Below are positions 36,423 to 45,908 of a stretch of 59,135 nucleotides of DNA, piece by piece. The position numbers and the translations under genes are program-made. How positions within the stretch are numbered: position 1 is the stretch's first letter; every line of letters starts with the position of its first letter. The notes under the pieces are model-generated. The model was not told the origin of the DNA. It searched no databases and was given only the letters and a program-made list of their open reading frames with translations. The DNA comes from Porphyromonas gulae DSM 15663 (GTDB lineage: Bacteria; Bacteroidota; Bacteroidia; Bacteroidales; Porphyromonadaceae), in NCBI RefSeq assembly GCF_000378065.1, contig NZ_KB899160.1, forward strand, positions 1 through 59,135. Direction: 5' to 3'.

Positions 36423-37472
36423 TTAATTGTTTGACTGTTTTATGCGATCGTATTTCTTATTGACAAAAGGAAGCAAGCCGATAGCCACGAACCCGACGGC
36501 CGTAGTCCAAACGGTTTGAGTCGTGTGTACCACCAAGGCAAACGCTCCGGCATCCTCCTTCGTCACGCCGAAAGCCACAAGAGAAGCAATGACCATAAAG
36601 TGCCACGGCCCTACCCCTCCCTGTACAGGTACGGCTACGGCTATACTGCTCATGGCAAAGCTGATCAGCCCCACTCCCATGCCCAGCGATCGGGTAAAGT
36701 CGAAAGCGAAGAATGTGGTGTAGAAGTAAAAGAAATATCCTACCCACAAGAGGATGGAATACAAGATGAAGAGCCACTTGTGCTCCATGTGCCAGATAGA
36801 CCGAAGCCCCTCCAGTATTCTACCGATGAGTGCTGCTATCTTGCGAACGGGGCCTACGTGTGAGAGGTATTTATAGAGCAAGAAGAAAAGCAGCCCGACA
36901 CCTACGACAGCAACGTATAGCCAGATGGAACTGAAAATGGTGAAAAAGCCTTGCGTCAGCTGTGGATTGCGAGCAAAGAAAGCGGAGAAAAAGCCCTGAA
37001 AGCCCATCATGATACTCAATGTAATGAGTCCGACCATCACCAAGTCCATGATCCTGTCCATGAAGAGCGTACCGAGGAGCTGGGGGAAAGGTATCTTCTC
37101 GTAGCGGCTTTCTTCCGCGCATCGCCAAAATTCTCCGGCACGGGGCAGAGCCATATTGACCGTGTAATTGCCCAAAGTAGTCAGAATGGCATTGATTTTC
37201 CGTGGATGAGGAGAAGCCAGAGGCTCTATGAGGAGTTGCCAGCGCAGACCGCGTATACAGTTGGCAGCCAATCCGAACAAGAGAGAGAAAGCTATGATGT
37301 AGTAATTGACACCGTCGCGGACGATCTTGCCAATGGCGGAGAAATCCATTTTGCGGTACACCAACCAGAGGAGCAGACCGCCTATGGCGAAAGGAATAAT
37401 GACCTTAGCTACCGACTTCCATTTGTTAGACCTGTCTGCTGTCACTATTTCTTGCCCTATATTATTAGTCAT
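36423..37472 (-). CDS. Flippase-like membrane protein (LPG synthase TM / UPF0104 family)
   Basis: A 349-residue inner-membrane protein with seven or eight hydrophobic segments, of the family that includes the membrane part of lysylphosphatidylglycerol synthase and other proposed lipid or glycan flippases. Conserved elements are LRGLRWQLLIEP-like (CIRGLRWQLLIEP), NMALPRAGEFWRC and VPVQGGVGPWHF. No cytoplasmic synthase domain is attached, so lysine transfer is not expected. Substrate unknown. It is the first gene of a group with pepD and fabD and is divergent from rsmA. Confidence 0.82.
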   Translation of the reverse strand: MTNNIGQEIVTADRSNKWKSVAKVIIPFAIGGLLLWLVYRKMDFSAIGKIVRDGVNYYIIAFSLLFGLAANCIRGLRWQLLIEPLASPHPRKINAILTTLGNYTVNMALPRAGEFWRCAEESRYEKIPFPQLLGTLFMDRIMDLVMVGLITLSIMMGFQGFFSAFFARNPQLTQGFFTIFSSIWLYVAVVGVGLLFFLLYKYLSHVGPVRKIAALIGRILEGLRSIWHMEHKWLFILYSILLWVGYFFYFYTTFFAFDFTRSLGMGVGLISFAMSSIAVAVPVQGGVGPWHFMVIASLVAFGVTKEDAGAFALVVHTTQTVWTTAVGFVAIGLLPFVNKKYDRIKQSNN

Positions 37473-37579
37473 TTAGTTGCTCTTATCTTGATAAATGATT
37501 TTGCTATTTAGATTACCCTTAGTACGATGCCATTAAAATAACAATCAAAATATCGTACCTTAGCATTTTCTAAACAACG

Positions 37580-37587
37580 CAAATATA
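37580..37587 (-). promoter_or_regulatory. -7 box (TATATTTG) for the flippase-pepD-fabD group
   Basis: On the minus strand TATATTTG lies about 107 nt before the flippase-like start, and only 15 nt before the divergent rsmA. No -33 element is evident. Confidence 0.45.
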
Positions 37588-37602
37588 AAGAATTTATATT
37601 TC

Positions 37603-38379
37603 ATGATGCGAGTAAAAGCCAAGAAGGCACTGGGGCAACACTTCCTCCGCGATCTGAGTATTGCAGAGCGAATAGCCGACACCCTCTGCGAGCATAAAGC
37701 ATTGCCTGTACTGGAGATCGGGCCGGGTATGGGAGTGCTTACGCAGTTCTTGCTTCGCAAGGGGTATGATGTTCGCGTCATAGAGATCGACGGAGAGTCC
37801 GTCAGCTATTTGCGAGAAGAGTTCCCGGAGCTTTCCGATCGGATCATCGAGGGCGATTTTCTGCACTATCCTTTGTCGGAGCTGTTCCCCGAAGGACGAC
37901 AATACTGCCTGATAGGCAATTACCCCTACAATATCTCCAGCCAGATTTTCTTCCGTCTGTTGGACGTTCGCGAGCAGATCCCTTGCTGTTCGGGAATGCT
38001 CCAGCGCGAAGTGGCTATGCGACTGGCATCGCCTCCGGGGAAAAAGGATTATGGCATATTGAGCGTGTTATTGCAGCTTTGGTACAATATCGAATACCTC
38101 TTCACCGTAGACGCTTCCGTTTTCGATCCTCCGCCCAAAGTGCAGAGCGGCGTAATACGTCTGACACGCAATGACCGCAAGGAACTCCCATGTAGCGAAA
38201 AAGCCCTGAAGACGGTGGTGAAAACAGCTTTCGGACAGCGCCGGAAAACGCTCAGGAACTCTCTTCGCGGTATCCTGCCGGTCGGATTCGATCGTTTCGA
38301 CGATCCTGTTTTCTCGAAGCGACCGGAGCAGTTGTCCCCCGATGATTTCGTCGCACTTACACTCTTGTTGCAGCAATAG
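37603..38379 (+). CDS. rsmA: 16S rRNA dimethyladenosine transferase
   Basis: Dimethylates two adjacent adenosines near the 3' end of 16S rRNA (also called KsgA). The 258 residues include KKALGQHFLRD at the N terminus, SAM-binding EIGPGMGVLT (38-47) and the catalytic NYPYN (106-110). The C-terminal KTAFGQRRKTLRNSLRG motif is present. Translation may start at the first or second ATG (37603 or 37606). mgtE follows after 32 nt. Confidence 0.96.
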   Translation: MMRVKAKKALGQHFLRDLSIAERIADTLCEHKALPVLEIGPGMGVLTQFLLRKGYDVRVIEIDGESVSYLREEFPELSDRIIEGDFLHYPLSELFPEGRQYCLIGNYPYNISSQIFFRLLDVREQIPCCSGMLQREVAMRLASPPGKKDYGILSVLLQLWYNIEYLFTVDASVFDPPPKVQSGVIRLTRNDRKELPCSEKALKTVVKTAFGQRRKTLRNSLRGILPVGFDRFDDPVFSKRPEQLSPDDFVALTLLLQQ

Positions 38380-38411
38380 CATTTTCATTTCCCCCTGATC
38401 AACGAATTCTT

Positions 38412-39764
38412 ATGGACTTCACGAAAGAATATCTTCACAATCTTCGCCAGATCATCGACCAAAAGCGCGATGCGGATGCTCTCGACCTGATGAGCAAGCT
38501 CCACCCCGAGGATATTGCGGATCTCTATGACGAGCTGGATCTGGACGAGGCAGTCTACCTCTACCTCCTGCTCGATGGAGAGAAAGCCGGTCTCGTGCTC
38601 TTGGAGCTGGATGAGGATGAGCGAAACAAGGTACTCGAAAGGATTCCTTCCGAGACCATCGCCGGAAAATTTGTCGGCAATATGGAGACCGACGATGCGG
38701 CCGAGCTAATTCGTGAGCTGGACGAAGACCAGCAAGACGAGATTCTCAGTCAGGTGACCGATATAGAGCAGGCCGGAGATATTATCGATCTGCTCAAGTA
38801 CGAAGACGACACAGCCGGTAGCCTCATGGGTACCGAGATGATCATCGTCAATGAGAACTGGAGTATGCCCAAGTGTATCGAAGAGATGCGCTTGCAGGCA
38901 GAAGATGTGGACGAGATATACTACGTCTATGTCATCGACGATGAAGAACGGCTCAAAGGGGTGCTGCCACTGAAGAAACTGATCACCAGCCCTTCCGCCT
39001 CGAAGATCAAGTATGTGATGAAGACCGAGCCTATCTCCGTCAAAGACAATGACCCGATCGAAGAAGTCGCGGAGAAGATAGAGAAGTACGACCTCGTAGC
39101 TCTGCCGGTGGTGGACAGTATCGGTCGTTTGGTAGGCCGGATCACCATCGACGATGTGATCGACGAAATCCGCGAACAGCACGAACGCGACTACCAGCTG
39201 GCTTCGGGTATTTCGCACGACATCGAAGCTTCGGATAAGGTCTATATGCAGACCGCAGCACGTCTGCCGTGGCTTCTCATCGGTATGGCAGGAGGATTGG
39301 CCAACTCCATCCTCCTGGGAGGATTCGACTCCCTCTTTGCCGCCAATCCCAAGATGGCTCTCTTCATTCCCCTCATCGGTGGCACCGGCGGTAATGTGGG
39401 CATCCAGTCTTCGGCCATCGTGGTGCAGGGACTGGCAAATAACAGCCTGAAGCAGGCCAAACTCTGGACTCTCATAGCCAAGGAAGTCGTCGTAGCCCTG
39501 ATCAATGCCTCTATCATCAGCCTTGTCGTCTTCCTGTTCAACTATTTTTTCCTCGGTGACGTCCTCGTCATGTCCGCCGTCTCCATCAGCCTCTTTTCCG
39601 TCGTATTGTTCGCCAGCATATTCGGCACCATGGTGCCGATGCTGCTGGATCGATTGAAGATAGACCCGGCCATAGCCACCGGTCCCTTTATCACCATTAC
39701 GAACGACCTCATCGGGATGATGATCTATATGCTTGTGGCCACGCTGCTTGCTCAGACTTTGTAA
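38412..39764 (+). CDS. mgtE: Magnesium transporter MgtE
   Basis: A 450-residue gated Mg2+ channel. The acidic N-domain covers about 1-130 (HPEDIADLYDELDLDEAV, DDAAELIRELDEDQQDEIL). Two CBS domains span about 131-260 (DDTAGSLMGTEMI, ISVKDNDPIEEVAEKI). Five membrane helices follow from about 283, including the pore segment GGTGGNVGIQSSA. Mg2+ in the cytoplasmic domains closes the channel, so control is at protein level. Confidence 0.96.
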   Translation: MDFTKEYLHNLRQIIDQKRDADALDLMSKLHPEDIADLYDELDLDEAVYLYLLLDGEKAGLVLLELDEDERNKVLERIPSETIAGKFVGNMETDDAAELIRELDEDQQDEILSQVTDIEQAGDIIDLLKYEDDTAGSLMGTEMIIVNENWSMPKCIEEMRLQAEDVDEIYYVYVIDDEERLKGVLPLKKLITSPSASKIKYVMKTEPISVKDNDPIEEVAEKIEKYDLVALPVVDSIGRLVGRITIDDVIDEIREQHERDYQLASGISHDIEASDKVYMQTAARLPWLLIGMAGGLANSILLGGFDSLFAANPKMALFIPLIGGTGGNVGIQSSAIVVQGLANNSLKQAKLWTLIAKEVVVALINASIISLVVFLFNYFFLGDVLVMSAVSISLFSVVLFASIFGTMVPMLLDRLKIDPAIATGPFITITNDLIGMMIYMLVATLLAQTL

Positions 39765-39784
39765 TTTCGGACGGGACGCGAGCT

Positions 39785-41290
39785 ATGGGGATTGTCGAAC
39801 GCCAGAGTATCAAAGGAACCCTCGTCAGCTATGCAGGTGCTTTCATCGGCTTCCTGACCACTTTCCTTATTATCACCGAATTTCTTACCCCCAAGGAAGT
39901 CGGTCTGACCCGTAATATCGTCGAAGCCGCTACGCTGATCAGCAGTTTTGCACTCCTCGGGCTTAACTCCTCTGCCTTCCGATTCTACCCCTACTTCCAT
40001 AGCGAGAGCGGAGAAGCCTCCCCCGATGGAGTTCGGGACAATGGTTACTTCTACTACATGATGGCGGTAGCCCTCGTCGGAGGAGTGCTTATGACCCTTT
40101 TGATGCTGCTGGCCAAAGGCCCCTTTGTGACCATGTTCAGCCGCAATAGCCCCGAGCTGGTGGACTTTTACTATAGCATCGTTCCCTTGTTCGTCTTCAT
40201 GCTCTTTTGGTCTGTCTTCGAACTCTATGCCACACAACTGATGCGGATAGCCGTGCCGAAGCTGATCCGCGAGGTAGTGCTCAGGCTGATGCTGATCGTC
40301 GTTTATCTGCTGTATGCTTTCCGATGGGTCGGTCTGGAGGTTTTCATCGCCATATTTATTGCAGCCTATGCCGCATGTATGCTCTTGATGTTGGCCTATA
40401 TCCGGCGAATCGGCAAGGTCAATCTCCGTCACAATCGGGGCTTTCTGACACCGGAGCTGAAGCGCAATTTTCTCCGCTACACCCTCTTCTATGTCGTAGC
40501 CAGTATAGGTAGCAAGCTCAGCAGCCGCTTGGATCTCTTCATGGTCAGCTCTCTGGACAAGGGCGGATTGGATTCGGGTGGTATTTTCTCTATCGCTTTC
40601 TATATGGTAGCCGTGGTGGAAATACCCTCCAGATCCCTGCTCAGCGTCTCTTCTCCCCTGATGGCCGATGCCATGAAACGGAACGATCTGCTCAAAGCCG
40701 ACGAACTCTTCAAGCGCGTCTCGCTGCATCAGCTTCTTTCCGGCGGCCTTATCTTCTTGCTTATTTGGTTCAATATCGACAGCATCTTCTCCATCCTTCC
40801 GAACGGTCACCTCTATGCCGCCGGCAAATACGTGGTTTTCTTTTTGGGGATCGCTAAGATGATCGAAATCACGCTGAACTATGGCAATCCGATCGTGAGC
40901 TGTTCCAAGTATTATCACTGGAATCTTTACTATACTTTCCTCGTCACCATCCTGGCCGTGCTCACCAATCTGTGGCTGATCCCCGTTTTGGGCATCAACG
41001 GAGCAGCCATCGCTACGCTCCTGACCACACTGCTGAGCTATGGCGTACAGCAGTTTATGATCAGCCGGAAGCTGCATGCTTCGCCCTTTTCTCCGGCCCT
41101 TTTCCGTCTGTTGGCTCTCTTCGCCCTCCTTTTTGGTGCCAATGCCTTGATCCCTCATGTCGATTCTCCCTGGATCGACATACCCCTCCGTTCCATCCCT
41201 ATCGGAGTGGGAGCACTCGCTGCTGTCTATGCCATGCGCCTGTCTCCCGAGTTCAATAGAGCCGTAGACAAATACCTCCGTCGCCGATGA
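39785..41290 (+). CDS. Oligosaccharide flippase family protein
   Basis: A 501-residue integral membrane protein with about 14 hydrophobic helices, of the MOP/Wzx superfamily that moves lipid-linked glycans across the inner membrane. N-terminal IKGTLVSYAGAFIGFLTTFLI and FLTPKEVGL are typical. Substrate is not evident. The last 4 nt overlap the next gene (ATGA), which encodes a glycerophosphotransferase-like enzyme, so the two likely act on the same surface polymer. A Wzx for O-antigen is known in P. gingivalis, but I cannot say whether this is it. Confidence 0.87.
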   Translation: MGIVERQSIKGTLVSYAGAFIGFLTTFLIITEFLTPKEVGLTRNIVEAATLISSFALLGLNSSAFRFYPYFHSESGEASPDGVRDNGYFYYMMAVALVGGVLMTLLMLLAKGPFVTMFSRNSPELVDFYYSIVPLFVFMLFWSVFELYATQLMRIAVPKLIREVVLRLMLIVVYLLYAFRWVGLEVFIAIFIAAYAACMLLMLAYIRRIGKVNLRHNRGFLTPELKRNFLRYTLFYVVASIGSKLSSRLDLFMVSSLDKGGLDSGGIFSIAFYMVAVVEIPSRSLLSVSSPLMADAMKRNDLLKADELFKRVSLHQLLSGGLIFLLIWFNIDSIFSILPNGHLYAAGKYVVFFLGIAKMIEITLNYGNPIVSCSKYYHWNLYYTFLVTILAVLTNLWLIPVLGINGAAIATLLTTLLSYGVQQFMISRKLHASPFSPALFRLLALFALLFGANALIPHVDSPWIDIPLRSIPIGVGALAAVYAMRLSPEFNRAVDKYLRRR

Positions 41291-42597
41291 ACCTCCTCCA
41301 CCGATTCACATCTCGTCTTTATGCCCTCGCTCCCAAACGGATGCAGTACGTCATCACAGAGGGGAAACGCCGCCTGCGCCGCCTAACGGTAGAGCCTCGG
41401 CTCATTCGCGAAGCACAGCAGCGCAACGACGAGCTAAAAAAGAAACTATGCGACAAGGAAACCATCAATGTCGTATTCCTTGCCGTGTACGACTCCATGT
41501 GGAAATACGATGCCCTGTTTGCTGCCATGCTCCGGCATCCGCGCATTCGGCCTGTACTCATCGTTTGTCCGGCGAACAATCTGCCGGCCGGCGAACGGGG
41601 CGAACTCCTGCAAAAGACACTTGCCCACTTTCAAGCCAAAGGCTTCGATCCGCAGCCGACTTGTCGGGACAATGGAGAGGTAAGAGACATTCGGGCAGAA
41701 TTTGCACCGGATTACATTTTCTATACCACACCTTACGACATCCAGTTGCCGCCACCCCTTCGCCAGAGGGCCTTCCCCGATATACTCACTTGCTATAGCC
41801 TGTATGGCTATCCCCTCGAAGAATATCCTGACTGGTACGACCTCCTGTTTCACAATCTTTTGGGGTACTATTTTTTAGTTTCGGAAGAAGACCTTCGCAT
41901 CTACTCGCGACTCTCGCGCGCGAAGGGACGCAACGGAGTGGTCAGCGGAGCACCTTTGTTCGATGCTTTCTCCTCCGAAATGAGGGATCGAACGGAGAAA
42001 AATAATGAAGAGCTACCCCTCGTAATCATCGCTCCGCACCATTCGATAGAACCTTGGGGATATAGCCTGTCCAATTTCCTCGATTATGCGGATACCTTCC
42101 TCCGATTGGCACGGAAGTACGAAGGCCGATTGCGCTTTGCTTTCAAGCCGCATCCGATACTCAAGACCAAACTCTATGCTCTGGATTCGTGGGGACGCGA
42201 ACGAACGGATCGGTACTACCGGGAATGGACAGATATGCCTCATGCCGAATTGGCCGAAGGAACTTATGTCGATCTCTTCTGTCGCTCTTCGGCTCTCGTG
42301 CATGATTGCAGTGCTTTCACCGTGGAATATCAGATCGTGGGGCGTCCGTCTCTCTTTATGCGGAAGAACGGACGCCTGCCTCACGGGCTCAACCGAGCCG
42401 CCCAAGAGGCCTTCGCGTTGCACGATATGGCAGATTCTGCAGAAGACATCGATTCGTTTCTACAAAAGATAGCAGAGCGCAGACCCGATCCCGTAGCCGA
42501 TAGGCGTCGGGCCTTCATTCGGGACTATTTGCTTTCTCCCCGAGGGGCTACTGCCTCAGAGGTCATCATCGACACTTTGCTCACATCTCGTCCGTAA
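41287..42597 (+). CDS. CDP-glycerol glycerophosphotransferase-like protein
   Basis: A 436-residue cytoplasmic protein with a GT-B-like layout. The C-terminal half carries the two motifs used by the CDP-glycerol:poly-glycerophosphate transferase group: FKPHP with His289, and the HDCSAFTVEYQ segment (339-349) after FCRSSALV. The N terminus has a coiled-coil-prone basic region (residues 25-55) and NVVFLAVYDSMWKYD. Exact donor and acceptor are unknown. The start overlaps the flippase stop. Dispersed repeat copy C begins at its stop codon. Confidence 0.7.
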   Translation: MNLLHRFTSRLYALAPKRMQYVITEGKRRLRRLTVEPRLIREAQQRNDELKKKLCDKETINVVFLAVYDSMWKYDALFAAMLRHPRIRPVLIVCPANNLPAGERGELLQKTLAHFQAKGFDPQPTCRDNGEVRDIRAEFAPDYIFYTTPYDIQLPPPLRQRAFPDILTCYSLYGYPLEEYPDWYDLLFHNLLGYYFLVSEEDLRIYSRLSRAKGRNGVVSGAPLFDAFSSEMRDRTEKNNEELPLVIIAPHHSIEPWGYSLSNFLDYADTFLRLARKYEGRLRFAFKPHPILKTKLYALDSWGRERTDRYYREWTDMPHAELAEGTYVDLFCRSSALVHDCSAFTVEYQIVGRPSLFMRKNGRLPHGLNRAAQEAFALHDMADSAEDIDSFLQKIAERRPDPVADRRRAFIRDYLLSPRGATASEVIIDTLLTSRP

Positions 42598-42710
42598 ATT
42601 TTTTGGTTCTCCACGCCTGAAAACGTGGCGCGGGAACTTTTTCATTTTGGTTCGGGAATGAAAAAATTCTCGCGCGAGAACGAAAAAATTCTCACGCCAC
42701 TTCCTTTCAG
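42592..42710 (-). repeat. Dispersed intergenic hairpin repeat, copy C (inverted)
   Basis: Reverse orientation relative to copies A, B, D and E. Read on the minus strand it gives GTGGCGTGAGAATTTTTTCG, the paired GTTCTC module, then CATTCCCGAACCAAAATG and GCGCCACGTTTTCAGGCGTG. It begins at the stop codon of the upstream gene. The remaining interval to 42880 has no clear promoter or gene. Confidence 0.85.
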
Positions 42711-42880
42711 CTTTTGGTTTGCGATTCGGGCAATTTTCGGCTCGTGTTTTTTCCTGATCGGCCGAATGGCTCTGCGCCTTGATGCCGTTTTTCTTCTATT
42801 TGTATCAGCTGTTCTTGCCATAGGTATGGCATTGAACTTTAATCATTATTTTCGCACCGGACTTTGATTACAGTGTAATT

Positions 42881-43627
42881 ATGAAAAGAATAGTATTGAT
42901 TCGCCACGGCGAGAGCTTGTGGAACAAGGAAAACCGCTTTACGGGATGGACAGATGTGGATTTGTCCGAAAAAGGTATTGAAGAAGCCAAGAAAGCCGGC
43001 GAGCTCATGAAGAAAGAAGGCTTTCAGTTTACCAAAGCCTATACTTCCTATCTCAAACGTGCTGTCAAGACCCTGAACGGTGTCCTCGATGTGATGGACT
43101 TGGATTGGATACCGGTGGAGAAGACCTGGCGTCTGAACGAGAAACACTACGGCATGCTTCAAGGCCTCAACAAAGCCGAGACTGCCGAGAAGTACGGGGA
43201 CGAGCAGGTACTCATCTGGCGTCGTAGCTACGACGTTCCCCCCACGCCTATGGAGAAAGAGGATCCGCGCTCTCCGTTCATGGATCCGCGCTACAAAGGC
43301 GTGTGCGAGAAAGACCTGCCACTGACAGAAGCTCTCTGCGACACGGTCAATCGTATCCTCCCCTATTGGAACGAAACCATATTCCCCACGCTCAAGGAGC
43401 ATGACGAGGTATTGGTAGCAGCTCACGGCAACAGTCTGCGCGGTATCATCAAGGTGCTGAAAAACATTTCGGACGAAGACATCATCAGCCTGAACCTCCC
43501 GACGGCCGTACCCTATGTTTTTGAATTTGACGACAATCTCCGTTTGGTCAAGGACTATTTCCTCGGCGATCCCGAAGAGATCAAAAAGCTGATGGAGGCA
43601 GTAGCCAATCAGGGCAAGAAGAAATAA
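42881..43627 (+). CDS. gpmA: 2,3-bisphosphoglycerate-dependent phosphoglycerate mutase
   Basis: Interconverts 3- and 2-phosphoglycerate in glycolysis. The 248 residues are standard. The phosphorylated histidine is His9 ([10 protein letters not shown]), with Glu87 and His182 ([10 protein letters not shown]) completing the active site. It appears monocistronic, with a terminator 64 nt downstream. Confidence 0.96.
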   Translation: MKRIVLIRHGESLWNKENRFTGWTDVDLSEKGIEEAKKAGELMKKEGFQFTKAYTSYLKRAVKTLNGVLDVMDLDWIPVEKTWRLNEKHYGMLQGLNKAETAEKYGDEQVLIWRRSYDVPPTPMEKEDPRSPFMDPRYKGVCEKDLPLTEALCDTVNRILPYWNETIFPTLKEHDEVLVAAHGNSLRGIIKVLKNISDEDIISLNLPTAVPYVFEFDDNLRLVKDYFLGDPEEIKKLMEAVANQGKKK

Positions 43628-43690
43628 ATCCCCCATCGCCGGCCCTTTCCAATTCTGCTTTTCGACAGAGGGCAAGGAGAAAAAACAAGA

Positions 43691-43733
43691 AGAGAGCGTT
43701 GCACGACTGTTAGCGTTGCAACGCTCTCTTTTC
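43691..43733. terminator. Terminator between gpmA and the glycosyltransferase gene
   Basis: A 12-bp perfect stem (43691-43702 with 43718-43729) with a TTTTC tail on the plus strand and an A-rich flank that gives a U tail on the minus strand. It serves convergent genes. Confidence 0.85.
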
Positions 43734-43764
43734 ATTTCATCTTTTTGCTCGTTTGCAGTGGATG

Positions 43765-44910
43765 TTATTTGTGCCGGAGGTCTTTATCCTGCAAGACCTT
43801 GTCATACACACGTATCAGGGATCGGGCTACGGCTTCGGGTGAGAAACGCTCTATATAGGCACGCCCGTCGGCTATCATCTTCTCGCGGAGAGAGCTGTCG
43901 GAGAGGATGCTGTCCAGCATGGATGCCATCATTTCCGCATCGTCGGGGTCGGTGTACAGGGACGAGGGACCTCCGGCCTCTTCCAGACACGAGCCTGTGG
44001 CTGCAATGACCGGCACACCCGAAGCCAGTGCTTCGATAATCGGGATGCCGAAGCCCTCGAAGCGCGAAGGATAGACGAATACCTCTGCTCCGCGATAGAT
44101 GCCCGGCAGGAAGGCAAACGGGACATCGTGCAGCATCATGAGCCGGTCTGCCACCCCTGATCGCTCTGCACACTGCTGCACCTCCGCACAGTATGGCGTA
44201 CGCTTCCCTACCGCAACGAGCCTGATTTGCTGGTCGCGGCAATGTGCCAGAGCCTCCACGGCCAGTCGGAGGTTCTTCCTCGTCTCGATGCTTCCCACAT
44301 AGAGCAGGTAACGCTCAGGCAAAGCATACCGCTCTCTCGCCCTCGACTCATCCTCCTCTGTAGCCTGTCCGAAGGCAGGCGAGCAACCCTGATAGACGAC
44401 ATCGATCCGATCGGCAGGCACGTGGAAAAACTCCATCACATCGCGCTTGGTCTGCTCACTTATCGCTATCACCCTGTCGGCACGACGGGCAGCATGGCCG
44501 TATTTGAGCCGATACAGCAGCCTGTCCACAGGCTTATAATAGTGGGGATAGCGAATGAAGATCAGGTCGTGGATCGTTACCACCGTGGCGATACCCTTGC
44601 CGTATATGCCCAGTGGCAGTTCGTGGCTCAAACCGTGGAAGAGATCGATGTCCTCTTTTTGCAATCGAGGCACCACACCGAAATTGCGCCAAAGCGATCC
44701 TCCCGTACCACCTTCGGGCAGCAGCCATTCTATGCCCTCGCGTTGCTGCAAGGTGGAGTACAGAGCCGGATTGCCCTTCTTGGGAGAACAGAGGTAGTAG
44801 CGGTGTTCGGGGTGAAAGGTGGCCAAGGCTTCGACCACGAAGCGGCTGTAATTGCCCAATCCGGTGGCGTTGGATGTGATTCTCTTGGCATCAAAAGCTA
44901 TACGATTCAT
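43765..44910 (-). CDS. Glycosyltransferase family 4 protein
   Basis: A 381-residue GT-B retaining glycosyltransferase. It opens with the GT4 pattern FDAKRITSNATGLGNYSRFV (residues 5-24). The donor-binding C-terminal domain has YVGSIETRKNL and the E-x7-E motif in SRFEGFGIPIIEALASGVPV. No membrane segment is visible. The sugar is not deducible; GT4 mannosyltransferases act in P. gingivalis LPS synthesis, so that is a reasonable guess. It is third in an operon after hemH and the kinase-like gene (16-nt gap). Confidence 0.88.
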   Translation of the reverse strand: MNRIAFDAKRITSNATGLGNYSRFVVEALATFHPEHRYYLCSPKKGNPALYSTLQQREGIEWLLPEGGTGGSLWRNFGVVPRLQKEDIDLFHGLSHELPLGIYGKGIATVVTIHDLIFIRYPHYYKPVDRLLYRLKYGHAARRADRVIAISEQTKRDVMEFFHVPADRIDVVYQGCSPAFGQATEEDESRARERYALPERYLLYVGSIETRKNLRLAVEALAHCRDQQIRLVAVGKRTPYCAEVQQCAERSGVADRLMMLHDVPFAFLPGIYRGAEVFVYPSRFEGFGIPIIEALASGVPVIAATGSCLEEAGGPSSLYTDPDDAEMMASMLDSILSDSSLREKMIADGRAYIERFSPEAVARSLIRVYDKVLQDKDLRHK

Positions 44911-44926
44911 CCGGTTTCCTTTTTTC

Positions 44927-45901
44927 TTATTGAATGTTTTTCGGCGAGGAATATCCTTCGGCTCTTTTCAGCGTATGGCGCAGGTCGCCCACTTCAAGAA
45001 AGGAGAAGTACAGATCGTTCTCGATGCGGAAGAGACGAGTGCTGCCCGTGAGCTTTCGGACAAGGCGTACCGAGCAATAGCGGATATATGCCCGACGGAA
45101 AGCGGAGCGGCTCATTCGCTTTTGTTCGCGCACCAGTGCCTTGCGGGCATACTTGCGGACTTTGCTGCGAAAGAACCGATCCGATTCGCTTTGCACTCCT
45201 TCGACCACTTCATTCGTATTCAACCCCTGTGCCTCGGCATAATATTCGGCGAGCCGTTTGCTCACCGGCGGACAGAAGCTCAGACGCGCAAAGTTGGCAC
45301 AGGCCTTCCGTCCCGTAATCGGCTTGTCGTAGAACTTCATCCGGTTCAGGTCTATGAGGTAGAACGAATACTCGCCTTTCTCGTCTGTCCGATACAGTAC
45401 GTTGCCCGGCGACAAATCGATGTGATGAATGCCTGCTCGGTGCATTCGGGCGATGAATCCGGCCAGCGCACGGAGCAATGCCCCGCCTCCTTCCACGCCC
45501 TGCATGGAGAGACGAATATCCCGACAGTCGTGCATGCTCTCGCAGACGTAATAGCTCCTGCGCAGAAGCCCTTTTTCGCTCTCGATAGCATAGCCCGCCG
45601 GCCGCGGAGTGCCGATGCCGCACCGACCCAGCCGTATGGCGTTGCGATAAGAGCGGGCTGCCTTCGACGGACGGAAAAATGAGTAGACGACGCGCTGAAT
45701 GGCAATAGGGATCCGGAAGCTCTTCACCACCTGCTCTCCCTGTGCGGTACGGATGGCGTAGAGCCGGTTGCGCGCTTCGTATATCACCCTCGGAGGATCG
45801 GTATCGGGTACGGCACCGCCGGATTCTTCCCGGCGGATGGCTTCGACGGCTTGCTTCAGGAGGGGCAGGTCTGTCGGTATATCGGTATGATAACTGAGCA
45901 T
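44927..45901 (-). CDS. WaaP/InaA-like LPS kinase family protein
   Basis: A 324-residue protein with a eukaryote-like kinase core. Lys60 (QVVKSFR) is the likely ATP lysine. The catalytic loop is HHIDLSPGN with Asp162 and Asn167, and LIDLNR holds the metal-binding Asp184. This arrangement matches the WaaP/InaA group that phosphorylates LPS core sugars. The gene lies between hemH (7-nt gap) and a GT4 gene, which supports a role in LPS core or glycan phosphorylation. The substrate is inferred only. Confidence 0.8.
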   Translation of the reverse strand: MLSYHTDIPTDLPLLKQAVEAIRREESGGAVPDTDPPRVIYEARNRLYAIRTAQGEQVVKSFRIPIAIQRVVYSFFRPSKAARSYRNAIRLGRCGIGTPRPAGYAIESEKGLLRRSYYVCESMHDCRDIRLSMQGVEGGGALLRALAGFIARMHRAGIHHIDLSPGNVLYRTDEKGEYSFYLIDLNRMKFYDKPITGRKACANFARLSFCPPVSKRLAEYYAEAQGLNTNEVVEGVQSESDRFFRSKVRKYARKALVREQKRMSRSAFRRAYIRYCSVRLVRKLTGSTRLFRIENDLYFSFLEVGDLRHTLKRAEGYSSPKNIQ

Positions 45902-45908
45902 GCTGTAA

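Noticed and set aside
39752-41158. 468-codon minus-strand frame opposite the flippase gene
   Set aside because: The plus-strand product is a clear polytopic flippase. The antisense product is His/Gln-rich and matches nothing.
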